From an uncultured Bacilli bacterium (GTDB lineage: Bacteria > Bacillota_I > Bacilli_A > RF39 > UBA660): DNA of 64,000 bases. How positions within the stretch are numbered: position 1 is the stretch's first letter; every line of letters begins with the position of its first letter. The stretch lies in the NCBI GenBank assembly GCA_910586425.1, contig CAJUHL010000003.1, positions 1 through 64,000 on the forward strand, given 5' to 3'. The position numbers and the translations under genes were made by a program. This document shows, piece after piece, positions 1-6,868 of the stretch. The notes beneath the pieces were generated by a model, which was given only the letters and a program-made list of their open reading frames with translations, ran no database searches and was not told where the DNA came from.

Positions 1-234
1 TGAACTCTGTTCTTGTGTTTGCTCATCAGTTTCTTGCTCTGAACTTTGGTCTTGTGTTTGTTCTTCAGATTCTTGTTCTAAATTTTGGTCTTGTGATTGC
101 TCATCAGTTTCTTGTTCTGAACTCTGTTCTTGTAATTGCTCATCAGTTTGTTGCTCTAAATTTTGGTCTTGTAATTGCTCATCAGTTTCTTGTTCTAAAT
201 TTTGGTCTTGTGTTTGTTCTTCAGTTTGTTGCTG
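1..234 (-). repeat. 39-bp tandem repeat, six copies, coding
   Basis: Six consecutive in-frame 39-bp units encode residues 41-118 of the partial gene. Units vary mainly at positions 3, 5, 8 and at the end (DQNL versus EQSS). The array reaches the window edge, so the true copy number is unknown. Such arrays expand and contract by slippage without breaking frame. Confidence 0.85.
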
Positions 235-354
235 ATTTTGATTTTCTTTTTTTCTATTATTATCAATTCTAAAATAATCATTCATTATTAAATCTGGATA
301 TTGATACTCTTCACCATAATTTAATAATTCTTCTAAATTAGGAATATTTTCCAT
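1..354 (-). CDS. Partial gene: N-terminus plus Q/E/D-rich 13-residue repeats
   Basis: The reading frame is open for 118 codons and runs off the left edge, so only the N-terminus is visible. Residues 1-40 are a short acidic segment starting MENIPNLEELLNYG. Residues 41-118 are six perfect-length 13-residue repeats of the type EQETDEQLQDQNL. The start ATG overlaps the stop of the upstream AAA+ gene as TAATG, so translation is very probably coupled. MoxR-like AAA+ ATPases are usually paired with a von Willebrand A (VWA) domain protein, and in CobS/CobT-like pairs the partner has a long acidic linker. A VWA partner with the repeats as linker is therefore a reasonable guess, but no such domain is visible here. 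Confidence 0.75.
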   Translation of the reverse strand, partial: MENIPNLEELLNYGEEYQYPDLIMNDYFRIDNNRKKENQNQQQTEEQTQDQNLEQETDEQLQDQNLEQQTDEQLQEQSSEQETDEQSQDQNLEQESEEQTQDQSSEQETDEQTQEQSS

Positions 355-2624
355 TATTTTAAAGTCCTTTTTATAACTTTATTTGGGGTAATAATAGCAG
401 ATGGTTGAGAAATAGAATCATAATAATTTGTAAAATCGGGTTCAGCAGTAATATCTTGACTTATACCTGGGATTCTATTTCTATTATTTTCACTACCAGT
501 TTGAGACATTGTTAAAGATGAAAAATAATTAGGATTTCTTTCGTTAGAAAATTGAGGAATAAAATTACCAAAAATACTTCTTGCAATAAAAGCAATTTCT
601 CTTTGAAATGGATCTAACTGCTTAAAAACATCATTATTTTCAAAATCTGCATCAGAAGTATATAGTAAATACTCTCCTTTTAATTTATATTTTGGATAAA
701 CATATAATCTTTTCTTATCTGTATCTCTTTCAACTTCCCAATCAAAAACAAAATTATCTTCATCAATATTTTTAGGGTTATTACCCCAATAATCATTACT
801 AGGGCTCATACTAACAAAAGCTAAATTCATTGGTACAAAGTCCTCAATATGAACTTCCCAACCCTCTAATTTTAATCTTTCCCATTCTTCTTTTTCTTGT
901 TCAAAACGTGATAATCTTCTAACTAAATCTCTATCAGTAAATACACTAAATTTTTTTGCATTAATAAATGAAGCTGGGATAGCTAGTTCAGGATTGAATC
1001 TACAAATTTTTTCTATTGCTTCATAAAGTGGTTCAGCCTTATATTTTTGCAAATATCTAAAATAACTAATATTTAGACTATCATCATGTGTGATTTTTAC
1101 ATTAGATGTTTGATAAGTATGAACTCCGTTTTGAAAACTCATTTTATCTAAAACTAAATTTGGTATATTAGACAATATTTTAGCATTTAGTCCAGTAAGT
1201 TTAAAATCTTTTGCCGAAATTTCTGAAAAATATAAATGATTCATATCGATATTTTCTTTATGGTCATAAATTATAGTTATTATAGTAGATAAACCTCTCA
1301 TTAGTAGTCTTGGAGAAACATATTCTTTATTGGCAATTAGTATTAATGTATTTTTATATTTCATTAATCCTACAAAATTGTCATCTTCAAAATTTAAAAA
1401 GCCAAATCTACTATTAGGGTTTCCTTTAAATTTAACTTTTTCAAATAAAATCTCTAAAGCCCTAGGATCTTGATGGGTAATAACTCCTAGTTCTACAATT
1501 TTTTCTCTATTTTCTTTATCCAAAAAAATTAATGCTTGATCATCTTTCATATTATCAAGAATACTGGCAATATCTTTCATTGGATCATCAAATTCATCCT
1601 CTTCAAAAATATATTCTCCATTATCCTTTTTCTCAATATATTGTTCCACTAAACTATCAGCATCTTTTGTACTCATATAGTCATCTTGATTATCCATATC
1701 TAAATCAAGCGTTTCGTTGGTATAATTACTTTCTTGATTTTGATATTTGAATTTTTTTGTTAATATGTTTGTTATAATTTCTCGGCTTTCGCTATCCTTA
1801 CCTAATTTTCTTATTAAACTGTTAATTCTTCTTGTACTACTAACACCATTTTCATATAATTCATTATCACTTGTGATTGCTGTAATAAGTTCTTGAAGAG
1901 CAGGCAAACGAGATAATAATTCTTCATTACTATTCATTTGTTCATTATAAATTGCTTCATAAACTTTACTAATGAATTTTAAAAATTTTGGATCATGTTC
2001 AACATTTTCAAATCTTCTTAACAATGTTTTATATGCTAATACTGGTGGCATTGGTGGAAGTTTTATAACTGAACATCTTCTTAGCAAGGCATCAAGTAAA
2101 TTTCTTTCATTATTTTTAGCAAGAATTACATATAAATTTTTTCTTCCATCTTCTGTTAAAGACAATATTTCATTATTTGAAGTTTCGATTTTACCATTTT
2201 GCAAAAAGTCCAAAAAGTAAGAATCTAAAACTTCTCTTGCTTTATCTAACTCATCTATGGTTAATACAACCTTTTTTCTTGAATTTGCTAAATTTATTGA
2301 TCTTGTTAAAATGCCTTCAGCAATAGACTTGTCTGCATCCCCTTTAACAATAGCAGGTACATTATATGTAGCAATTAATCTATCACTATTCGTTTCTTCA
2401 ACACATTGTGTATAAATATACTCTGTCTCCGTTCCTAAAAACTGACTAAAAACTTCAGATAAAAAAGTTTTACCACAACCAGGATCACCTTCTAGTAATA
2501 TAGCTGAAACTCCTTTATTAGCTTGATTATTATAAAATTTATAAAATAAGTAAACATCTTCTAAAACATCTGCACTTTGAAATGTATAACCTAATTCTTC
2601 AAATAATTCCTTAAATTCTCTCAT
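354..2624 (-). CDS. MoxR-like AAA+ ATPase
   Basis: A 756-residue protein whose first 250 residues are an AAA_5/MoxR-type ATPase. The Walker A motif GDPGCGKT is at residues 46-53 and Walker B VVLTIDEL at 119-126, followed by an asparagine sensor-1 region (ILAKNNE) and an LLRRC arginine-finger-like segment. The remaining ~500 residues are acidic to mixed and match no family I recognise; they hold no obvious membrane segment. MoxR ATPases remodel partner proteins, usually ones with VWA domains. The gene has its own promoter (2651-2679) and ends by overlapping the next start (TAATG). Substrate and pathway are unknown. Confidence 0.85.
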   Translation of the reverse strand: MREFKELFEELGYTFQSADVLEDVYLFYKFYNNQANKGVSAILLEGDPGCGKTFLSEVFSQFLGTETEYIYTQCVEETNSDRLIATYNVPAIVKGDADKSIAEGILTRSINLANSRKKVVLTIDELDKAREVLDSYFLDFLQNGKIETSNNEILSLTEDGRKNLYVILAKNNERNLLDALLRRCSVIKLPPMPPVLAYKTLLRRFENVEHDPKFLKFISKVYEAIYNEQMNSNEELLSRLPALQELITAITSDNELYENGVSSTRRINSLIRKLGKDSESREIITNILTKKFKYQNQESNYTNETLDLDMDNQDDYMSTKDADSLVEQYIEKKDNGEYIFEEDEFDDPMKDIASILDNMKDDQALIFLDKENREKIVELGVITHQDPRALEILFEKVKFKGNPNSRFGFLNFEDDNFVGLMKYKNTLILIANKEYVSPRLLMRGLSTIITIIYDHKENIDMNHLYFSEISAKDFKLTGLNAKILSNIPNLVLDKMSFQNGVHTYQTSNVKITHDDSLNISYFRYLQKYKAEPLYEAIEKICRFNPELAIPASFINAKKFSVFTDRDLVRRLSRFEQEKEEWERLKLEGWEVHIEDFVPMNLAFVSMSPSNDYWGNNPKNIDEDNFVFDWEVERDTDKKRLYVYPKYKLKGEYLLYTSDADFENNDVFKQLDPFQREIAFIARSIFGNFIPQFSNERNPNYFSSLTMSQTGSENNRNRIPGISQDITAEPDFTNYYDSISQPSAIITPNKVIKRTLK

Positions 2625-2650
2625 TATTACACCCCTTGAAATTAGGTTAT

Positions 2651-2679
2651 ACTATAGCATAAAATGGTAGAAATATCAA
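2651..2679 (-). promoter_or_regulatory. Sigma-A promoter of the AAA+ gene
   Basis: On the minus strand, TTGATA (2679-2674) is followed after 17 bp by TATAGT (2656-2651). It lies about 30 bp upstream of the AAA+ start codon. Confidence 0.6.
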
Positions 2680-2824
2680 TAAAATGGTTGTCATTTATTA
2701 AAAAATATTCTTCTAAAAATTTAGGAATTTTGGGTTGTTCTTTTATAAGTCCTTAAATGTATTTATAACCTTTGTTTATAAGTGTTTTCGGTATTTTGAT
2801 TTTTGAAAGATATTCACATATATT

Positions 2825-2878
2825 TTTATAATTTCCTATATTTTCGCTTTCAAAAGTAGTAAATTGGTAGTAAAATTT
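2825..2878 (-). promoter_or_regulatory. TTACTAC box plus promoter next to the structured repeat
   Basis: On the minus strand a direct repeat of TTACTAC (about 2878-2856) runs straight into a -35 TTGAAA (2853-2848), then 17 bp and -10 TATAAA (2830-2825). The same arrangement recurs at 55469-55511. The AAA+ gene has a second, closer promoter, so this one may drive a short RNA or an alternative AAA+ transcript. Confidence 0.5.
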
Positions 2879-2915
2879 AGGAATTTTTTATATATTAATT
2901 TAAAATATTAATAAA

Positions 2916-3030
2916 ATACTATGCAGTGCCATAGTATCGAAACGTAGTCTCATGGGCGGGACTAGTGGTGTAGCCACTAAAGTCTTCGCATAATAAGGCA
3001 TAATATTACCCTTATTATGTAGCATGAAAC
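2916..3030. repeat. Structured dispersed element, copy 1 (four hairpins)
   Basis: P1 pairs ATACTATG with CATAGTAT (2916-2937). P2 pairs GTCTC (2947-2951) with GGGAC (2958-2962). P3 pairs AGTGGT with GCCACT (2964-2978) and is enclosed by an alternative stem, GCGGGAC (2956-2962) with GTC-T-TCGC (2982-2989). P4 pairs ATAATAAGG with CCTTATTAT (2990-3018). P2 and the enclosing stem share GGGAC, so they exclude each other. Copy 2 at 55541-55653 keeps every stem. Most differences between copies are wobble-compatible on the plus strand, but on the minus strand P1 is followed by a T-rich tract like a terminator. Orientation is therefore open. No known RNA family recognised. Confidence 0.7.
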
Positions 3031-3076
3031 ATATAGCAAAATAATTCAATTAACCTTTTTTTGAAAATTTAAAATT

Positions 3077-3715
3077 TTAATCTATTAATGTTATTACTTT
3101 AGCTATTTCTTCTTTCTTTATTTTGCCTTCCCTTATAATAATTGCTTTTTCGTTGTCTATTTCCACAATCGTGGAAGTAGTATCATTACTTACATTTCCA
3201 CTATCTAAAATATAATCCACTTTACCATTTAATTCCTTAATAATATTTTTTATGTTTATTCCTGTAGGATTACCAGAAAGATTTGCACTTGGAGCAACAA
3301 TAGGAACCCCTGCTGTTTTAATAAGATTATAGGCAAACCCATCTTTTAAAAGTCTAACTCTAACGAATTTATCTCCGGCAGAAATAATATCTGGTAAAAC
3401 ATTTTCTTTTTTCTTAAATTTTATTGTCAATGGCCCTGGCCAAAATGCATCAATTAGTTTTTTTTCTATCGGACTAATGTAATCTACCATTTTTTTTAAC
3501 ATAGATAAATCGGAAATCAATACACATAACGGTTTTTGCATAGGTCTTCCTTTTATTTCGTAAACTTTTTTGCAGGATTCTTTATCAAATACATTTGTTC
3601 CAATTCCATATACTGTATCAGTCTTAAAAACTATGATTTTTCCATCTTTTATGGCATTTGATATTTCAACCATAATATTATCATCTATATCTTGTTCTTT
3701 TATATACTTTGTCAT
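3077..3715 (-). CDS. tsaC: Threonylcarbamoyl-AMP synthase (TsaC/YrdC)
   Basis: Makes threonylcarbamoyl-AMP from threonine, bicarbonate and ATP, the first step of t6A formation on ANN-decoding tRNAs. The 212-residue protein is a single YrdC domain: KTDTVYGIG near residue 30, KGRP, FWPGPLT, APSANLSG near residue 140 and TTSTIVEI near 180. It lacks the extra C-terminal Sua5 domain, so the short TsaC form is the better name. An AGGAAG ribosome site lies about 10 bases before the ATG. In many Bacilli this gene follows prfA-prmC; here those genes are 50 kb away and tsaC sits in an accessory stretch next to the structured repeat. Confidence 0.9.
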   Translation of the reverse strand: MTKYIKEQDIDDNIMVEISNAIKDGKIIVFKTDTVYGIGTNVFDKESCKKVYEIKGRPMQKPLCVLISDLSMLKKMVDYISPIEKKLIDAFWPGPLTIKFKKKENVLPDIISAGDKFVRVRLLKDGFAYNLIKTAGVPIVAPSANLSGNPTGINIKNIIKELNGKVDYILDSGNVSNDTTSTIVEIDNEKAIIIREGKIKKEEIAKVITLID

Positions 3716-3813
3716 TTTAAAATTTCACTTCCTAATTATTTATTATAACAGGTTTTGCCAAAAAAATTAATCTACCATTAATGTACCCAAAATAAAATTT
3801 CAAGAAAATTTGT

Positions 3814-3830
3814 AAAGTAGTAAATTGGTA
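3814..3830 (-). promoter_or_regulatory. TTACTAC-type box upstream of tsaC
   Basis: The 17 bases at 3814-3830 are identical to 2853-2869 next to the structured repeat. Read on the minus strand they give TTTACTAC followed by a weak -35-like TTTACA. Together with 2853-2869 this box brackets tsaC and its 3' structured element. Confidence 0.4.
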
Positions 3831-3849
3831 AAGGTCTTTTCCAAATAAT

Positions 3850-3949
3850 CAATATTTTTTTATTAAAAAAAGGAATTACCTCTCTTTCGAAATTGTCAGT
3901 TAATTTAACCTTAAATTCATTTCTAACATCTTCAATTATAGCTATCATA
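3850..3949 (-). pseudogene. Frameshifted remnant of an AlbA_2 (Schlafen-like) ATP-binding protein
   Basis: A GGAGG site precedes an ATG at 3949 that encodes MIAIIEDVRNEFKVKL and then hits a TGA after one more codon. A one-base shift near 3900 restores TDNFEREVI. The joined text resembles the N-terminus of AlbA_2/RecG-like ATP-binding proteins (EFKxKLTDxFExEVIAFLN). The family is normally several hundred residues; here homology stops after about 30 residues, some 20 bases before the TTACTAC box at 3814-3830. I read it as a decayed 5' fragment. The family assignment rests on one short motif. Confidence 0.5.
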
Positions 3950-4075
3950 GTACCTCCATTTATATCACTCGATCATCACCTGCTAGAAAAATCTTGTTTA
4001 GTTGTAATTGAAACATCATTATTCTATCTGCAAAACTAAACAATAAAAATCCTTAATAAATTAATCCTTTAAAAA

Positions 4076-4103
4076 AGACCATGCTTTAATATTATAGCAT
4101 GAC
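4076..4103 (-). terminator. Intrinsic terminator overlapping a stop codon
   Basis: On the minus strand CATGCT pairs with AGCATG and is followed by GTCTTTTTT. The 5' arm contains the last sense codons of the glycosylase-family gene, and its TAA lies at the base of the loop. Confidence 0.75.
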
Positions 4104-4781
4104 CCTTTCTGATAAAGGTACCTTGTTTTCAGTTAATTCATTTTCAATAATCCACTTAATATCTTCAATAGACTTATCTATATTAAAACGTCCATTGCCA
4201 ACAGGATAATAAACAGAATAAAATTTATATTTGACGCCATTAATAGATTTTTCAAAACATTTTTTTCTAACCTGTGAAACAGATATTTTTTCATCTAATA
4301 CTATGGAACTTACTTGATTACCAAATAAAATAATTACTTTAGGATTAATAATATTAAATTCTTGTTTTAAAAGATTTAAATATTTTTTATACACTTTATC
4401 TGGCAATTCCCTCGCATCTACTTGTGTACATTTGCCCAAATTGGTTATAAAATATTTATGCTTTTCAACATCTCTATAAACCTCACTAGCAAATTCTTCT
4501 GTCCACTGTGAACCTTTTATCCTTTTGATATTATGATAAATTATTTTATCTAATAAATCTACTGCATAAAATAAATCCCATATATTTTTTGTACTAATCC
4601 AAGGAGATTTTATTCCTTTCCAATCTTTTGAAGAAGCAATATTTCTTCCTGTTGGATTCATAAAGACAAAGCAAATATCAGGATTATCTTTACAACCACC
4701 ATTATATATTGAATCCAACTCTTTTGCTCCATATTTCTTTTGTAACCTATCATAATCTTTATTCAAATCTTCTAACTGCAT
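4092..4781 (-). CDS. Uracil-DNA glycosylase superfamily protein
   Basis: A 229-residue protein with the layout of the uracil-DNA glycosylase fold. The active-site-like motif FVFMNPTGR is near residue 40, the core KYFITNLGKCT near 110, VIILFGNQ near 150, and the leucine-loop-like YYPVGNGRF near 190. Family members excise uracil or related bases from DNA, but the subfamily cannot be named because the classical GQDPYH and HPSPLS motifs are replaced. It stands alone with a promoter at 4978-5007 and a terminator built into its 3' end. It lies between a gene remnant and a membrane-protein operon, so a horizontally acquired or defence-related role is possible but unproven. Confidence 0.7.
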   Translation of the reverse strand: MQLEDLNKDYDRLQKKYGAKELDSIYNGGCKDNPDICFVFMNPTGRNIASSKDWKGIKSPWISTKNIWDLFYAVDLLDKIIYHNIKRIKGSQWTEEFASEVYRDVEKHKYFITNLGKCTQVDARELPDKVYKKYLNLLKQEFNIINPKVIILFGNQVSSIVLDEKISVSQVRKKCFEKSINGVKYKFYSVYYPVGNGRFNIDKSIEDIKWIIENELTENKVPLSERVML

Positions 4782-4977
4782 CCTATTTCCCCATTCTATT
4801 TAGCTTCTATAAAGGCAATTATTTCCTCTAATATAGAAATCAATAAACTAGAGGTACTTATGAAAGTAATCAACATCGCACATTTCTATCTAAACACCAT
4901 ATAAATTTTCCAAACGAAATACTACACCATTTAAACTAAATACAATTTTTTGATTCATAATACTAAATGATAAAAAA

Positions 4978-5007
4978 ATTATATCATATGCACTATGAAT
5001 AAAGCAA
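4978..5007 (-). promoter_or_regulatory. Promoter upstream of the glycosylase-family gene
   Basis: TTGCTT (5007-5002) and TATAAT (4983-4978) are 18 bp apart, with a TG just before the -10. The predicted leader of about 190 bases contains only a 22-codon open frame starting MNQKIVFSLNG, which I do not call a gene. Confidence 0.4.
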
Positions 5008-5047
5008 CAAACACCTGTTTCAAACAAAAAGGATTACCAATGTAACC

Positions 5048-6229
5048 CTATTTAATGTCCTTATCGTAATCAATATCAGATACTTCATATTTTCTTCTTC
5101 TTGATATTGCACCCAATATCTTTGTAGAAAAATACCCAAGTAATGCCAATGCAAAGAAATATGCAACACCGAATACTGTAATTTCAGGTGCAGAATTCGT
5201 CAGTAAGCCAATAATAGAAGCTCCTGCACTCATGGATGTTACAAGTGTCAAACTATCAACGGATTTACTTGTCACATCTGATTTTACACTATTAAATAAT
5301 TTTTGGGCTGATGATACATGCGTTTGCGTCATATCCCATAAATACTTAATATAATCTAGTGTATCTCTTAATGTTTCATATCGATATCCAGAAATCGCAA
5401 GAAATTGAGCCAATTCAGGATCACTTTTCGCGATTTTTTCTCTTGTAGAAACATAAGTACCCATTTGATTAATTCTTCCATCAATTAAATTAATTGTTTT
5501 AGCATAACCATCTAATTTAGTCGTAAACTTAAGAATTTCAGAACCTTTGACATTCATTTTCTCTTTAATCGCATCTATTTTTTCCCAAATAATACGGTGC
5601 AAATTCAAATAGCGATGTAACTGCCCCTTAAATTCACGAATAAAAATTTGTTCTTCAATGTAGCGTTCAATATTTTCAGAAGATTTCTTTTTATTGTTAA
5701 TAAAATAATATTTATCACCACGAACAACATCATAGTTTTCGTTTCGAAACTCAAAATACTTTTGTTTTTCTGTGCGCGATAACATATCTGCCAAATTCTC
5801 ATTGGTGGCATTGTCACAAACAATAAAATATGGATATACTGTTTCAATATTGGCAAGTTCTTTGGGAACCGGTGCACCTAAACTAAATAGATAACTGAAT
5901 GCTGGTGATAGTTTATTTTCATAATAATCGGTTACATGATCAATATCTGCAAATAAAGTATCTTCACTTACATTACTATTGTTTAAAACAATTAATCCAT
6001 CTTCAAAAATTTTAACAGTAATATTATAAGAAGTCGTGAAACGAATATACTCTTCTCCCGAAACGCCATAGTCAATTCTTCCAATTCCTAAATTTTTACG
6101 ATATTCTGCTAATTTTTGTGCATCCAAATCTAGTTTTGTTTTGCACTCTCTTAAAAAATCATAAATTTCAGTTAATTGTAACATGGTTCTTTGAAACCAC
6201 CCACCAACATAAACATTACTTATTTTCAT
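5048..6229 (-). CDS. Hypothetical membrane protein with CorA-like layout
   Basis: 393 residues, family not recognised. The first ~330 residues are soluble, with helical, charged stretches between about 190 and 330. Two hydrophobic segments follow near 325-345 (LTLVTSMSAGASIIGLL) and 350-372 (VFGVAYFFALALLGYF), then a basic and acidic tail. A long cytoplasmic part with a helical stalk and two C-terminal membrane helices is the CorA plan, but the GMN signature is absent and the connecting loop is TNSAPEITV. It is 14 bases downstream of the acetyltransferase gene and probably co-transcribed with it. A GGAG ribosome site supports the ATG. Confidence 0.65.
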   Translation of the reverse strand: MKISNVYVGGWFQRTMLQLTEIYDFLRECKTKLDLDAQKLAEYRKNLGIGRIDYGVSGEEYIRFTTSYNITVKIFEDGLIVLNNSNVSEDTLFADIDHVTDYYENKLSPAFSYLFSLGAPVPKELANIETVYPYFIVCDNATNENLADMLSRTEKQKYFEFRNENYDVVRGDKYYFINNKKKSSENIERYIEEQIFIREFKGQLHRYLNLHRIIWEKIDAIKEKMNVKGSEILKFTTKLDGYAKTINLIDGRINQMGTYVSTREKIAKSDPELAQFLAISGYRYETLRDTLDYIKYLWDMTQTHVSSAQKLFNSVKSDVTSKSVDSLTLVTSMSAGASIIGLLTNSAPEITVFGVAYFFALALLGYFSTKILGAISRRRKYEVSDIDYDKDIK

Positions 6230-6243
6230 AACGAATCTCCTTA

Positions 6244-6681
6244 CTATATTTCCTTGGAAAAGAAAGTTGCATCATTTGGCTCAAATCCATATTTTTTATA
6301 ACAAGAATGAGCAGGAATTCGATAATTATTGGACCATAACTCAATTGCCTTACAATTTCTTTCCTTACAAATTTTGGTTACCTCATCTAACATTTGTGTT
6401 GCAATATTATGACGTCTATACTCTGGCTTCACACAAACATGATTGATAATAGAATATGTGTTCATCTTTTCATAAATAGTTGGTATAATGGTAATTTTGG
6501 TATGTGCAACAATGTGATTATCTACCAGTCCCACCAAATAAATTTGATTGGTGTCATGCATTGTTTCTTCAAATATTTGTTTTGCATATTCATAAGAGGT
6601 TTCTTCTCCAAAACATTCATTGCAAAGTGTAATAATACCCTCGACATCATCAAGAGTCGCTTTTCTAAATAATACTTCCAA
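6244..6681 (-). CDS. GNAT family N-acetyltransferase
   Basis: Transfers an acetyl group from acetyl-CoA to an unknown acceptor. The 145-residue protein is one GNAT domain: the acetyl-CoA motif VKPEYRRHNIATQML is near residue 90, followed by CKAIELWSNN and the C-terminal CYKKYGFEP typical of the fold. The start is TTG at 6681, supported by AGGAGG seven bases upstream. It is the first gene of a two-gene operon with the CorA-shaped membrane protein, under the promoter at 6707-6735. Confidence 0.85.
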   Translation of the reverse strand: MEVLFRKATLDDVEGIITLCNECFGEETSYEYAKQIFEETMHDTNQIYLVGLVDNHIVAHTKITIIPTIYEKMNTYSIINHVCVKPEYRRHNIATQMLDEVTKICKERNCKAIELWSNNYRIPAHSCYKKYGFEPNDATFFSKEI

Positions 6682-6706
6682 ACTAAATCCTCCTATTCCT
6701 ATTATT

Positions 6707-6735
6707 TATATATCATTTTTTGTCGATTTTTGCAA
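6707..6735 (-). promoter_or_regulatory. Sigma-A promoter of the acetyltransferase operon
   Basis: TTGCAA (6735-6730), 17 bp, TATATA (6712-6707), about 25 bases before the TTG start. Confidence 0.5.
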
Positions 6736-6829
6736 GATAACATGACAATTGGTTGACATAAAAATAATTAAAAATTTACATTGTAACAAAACCCATTCTT
6801 ATTTTCCCCTTTCAAAAATATTAACAATA

Positions 6830-6860
6830 AAAAATTAGGATTGCATATTTCCTAATTTTT
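6830..6860 (-). terminator. Intrinsic terminator of thrS
   Basis: A perfect 11-bp stem pairs AAAAATTAGGA with TCCTAATTTTT around a 9-base loop. The T-run of the 3' arm serves as the termination tract just after the thrS stop. Confidence 0.85.
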
Positions 6861-6868
6861 ATTTTGCA

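Noticed and set aside
15..272. Plus-strand open frame of hydrophobic repeats (FLALNFGLVF type)
   Set aside because: It is the antisense shadow of the 39-bp coding repeats of the minus-strand gene, with no ribosome site.
2916..3030. CRISPR array, tRNA or known riboswitch in the structured element
   Set aside because: No repeated spacer pattern, no tRNA arm signature (GGTTCRA, CCA) and no match to riboswitch cores I know.
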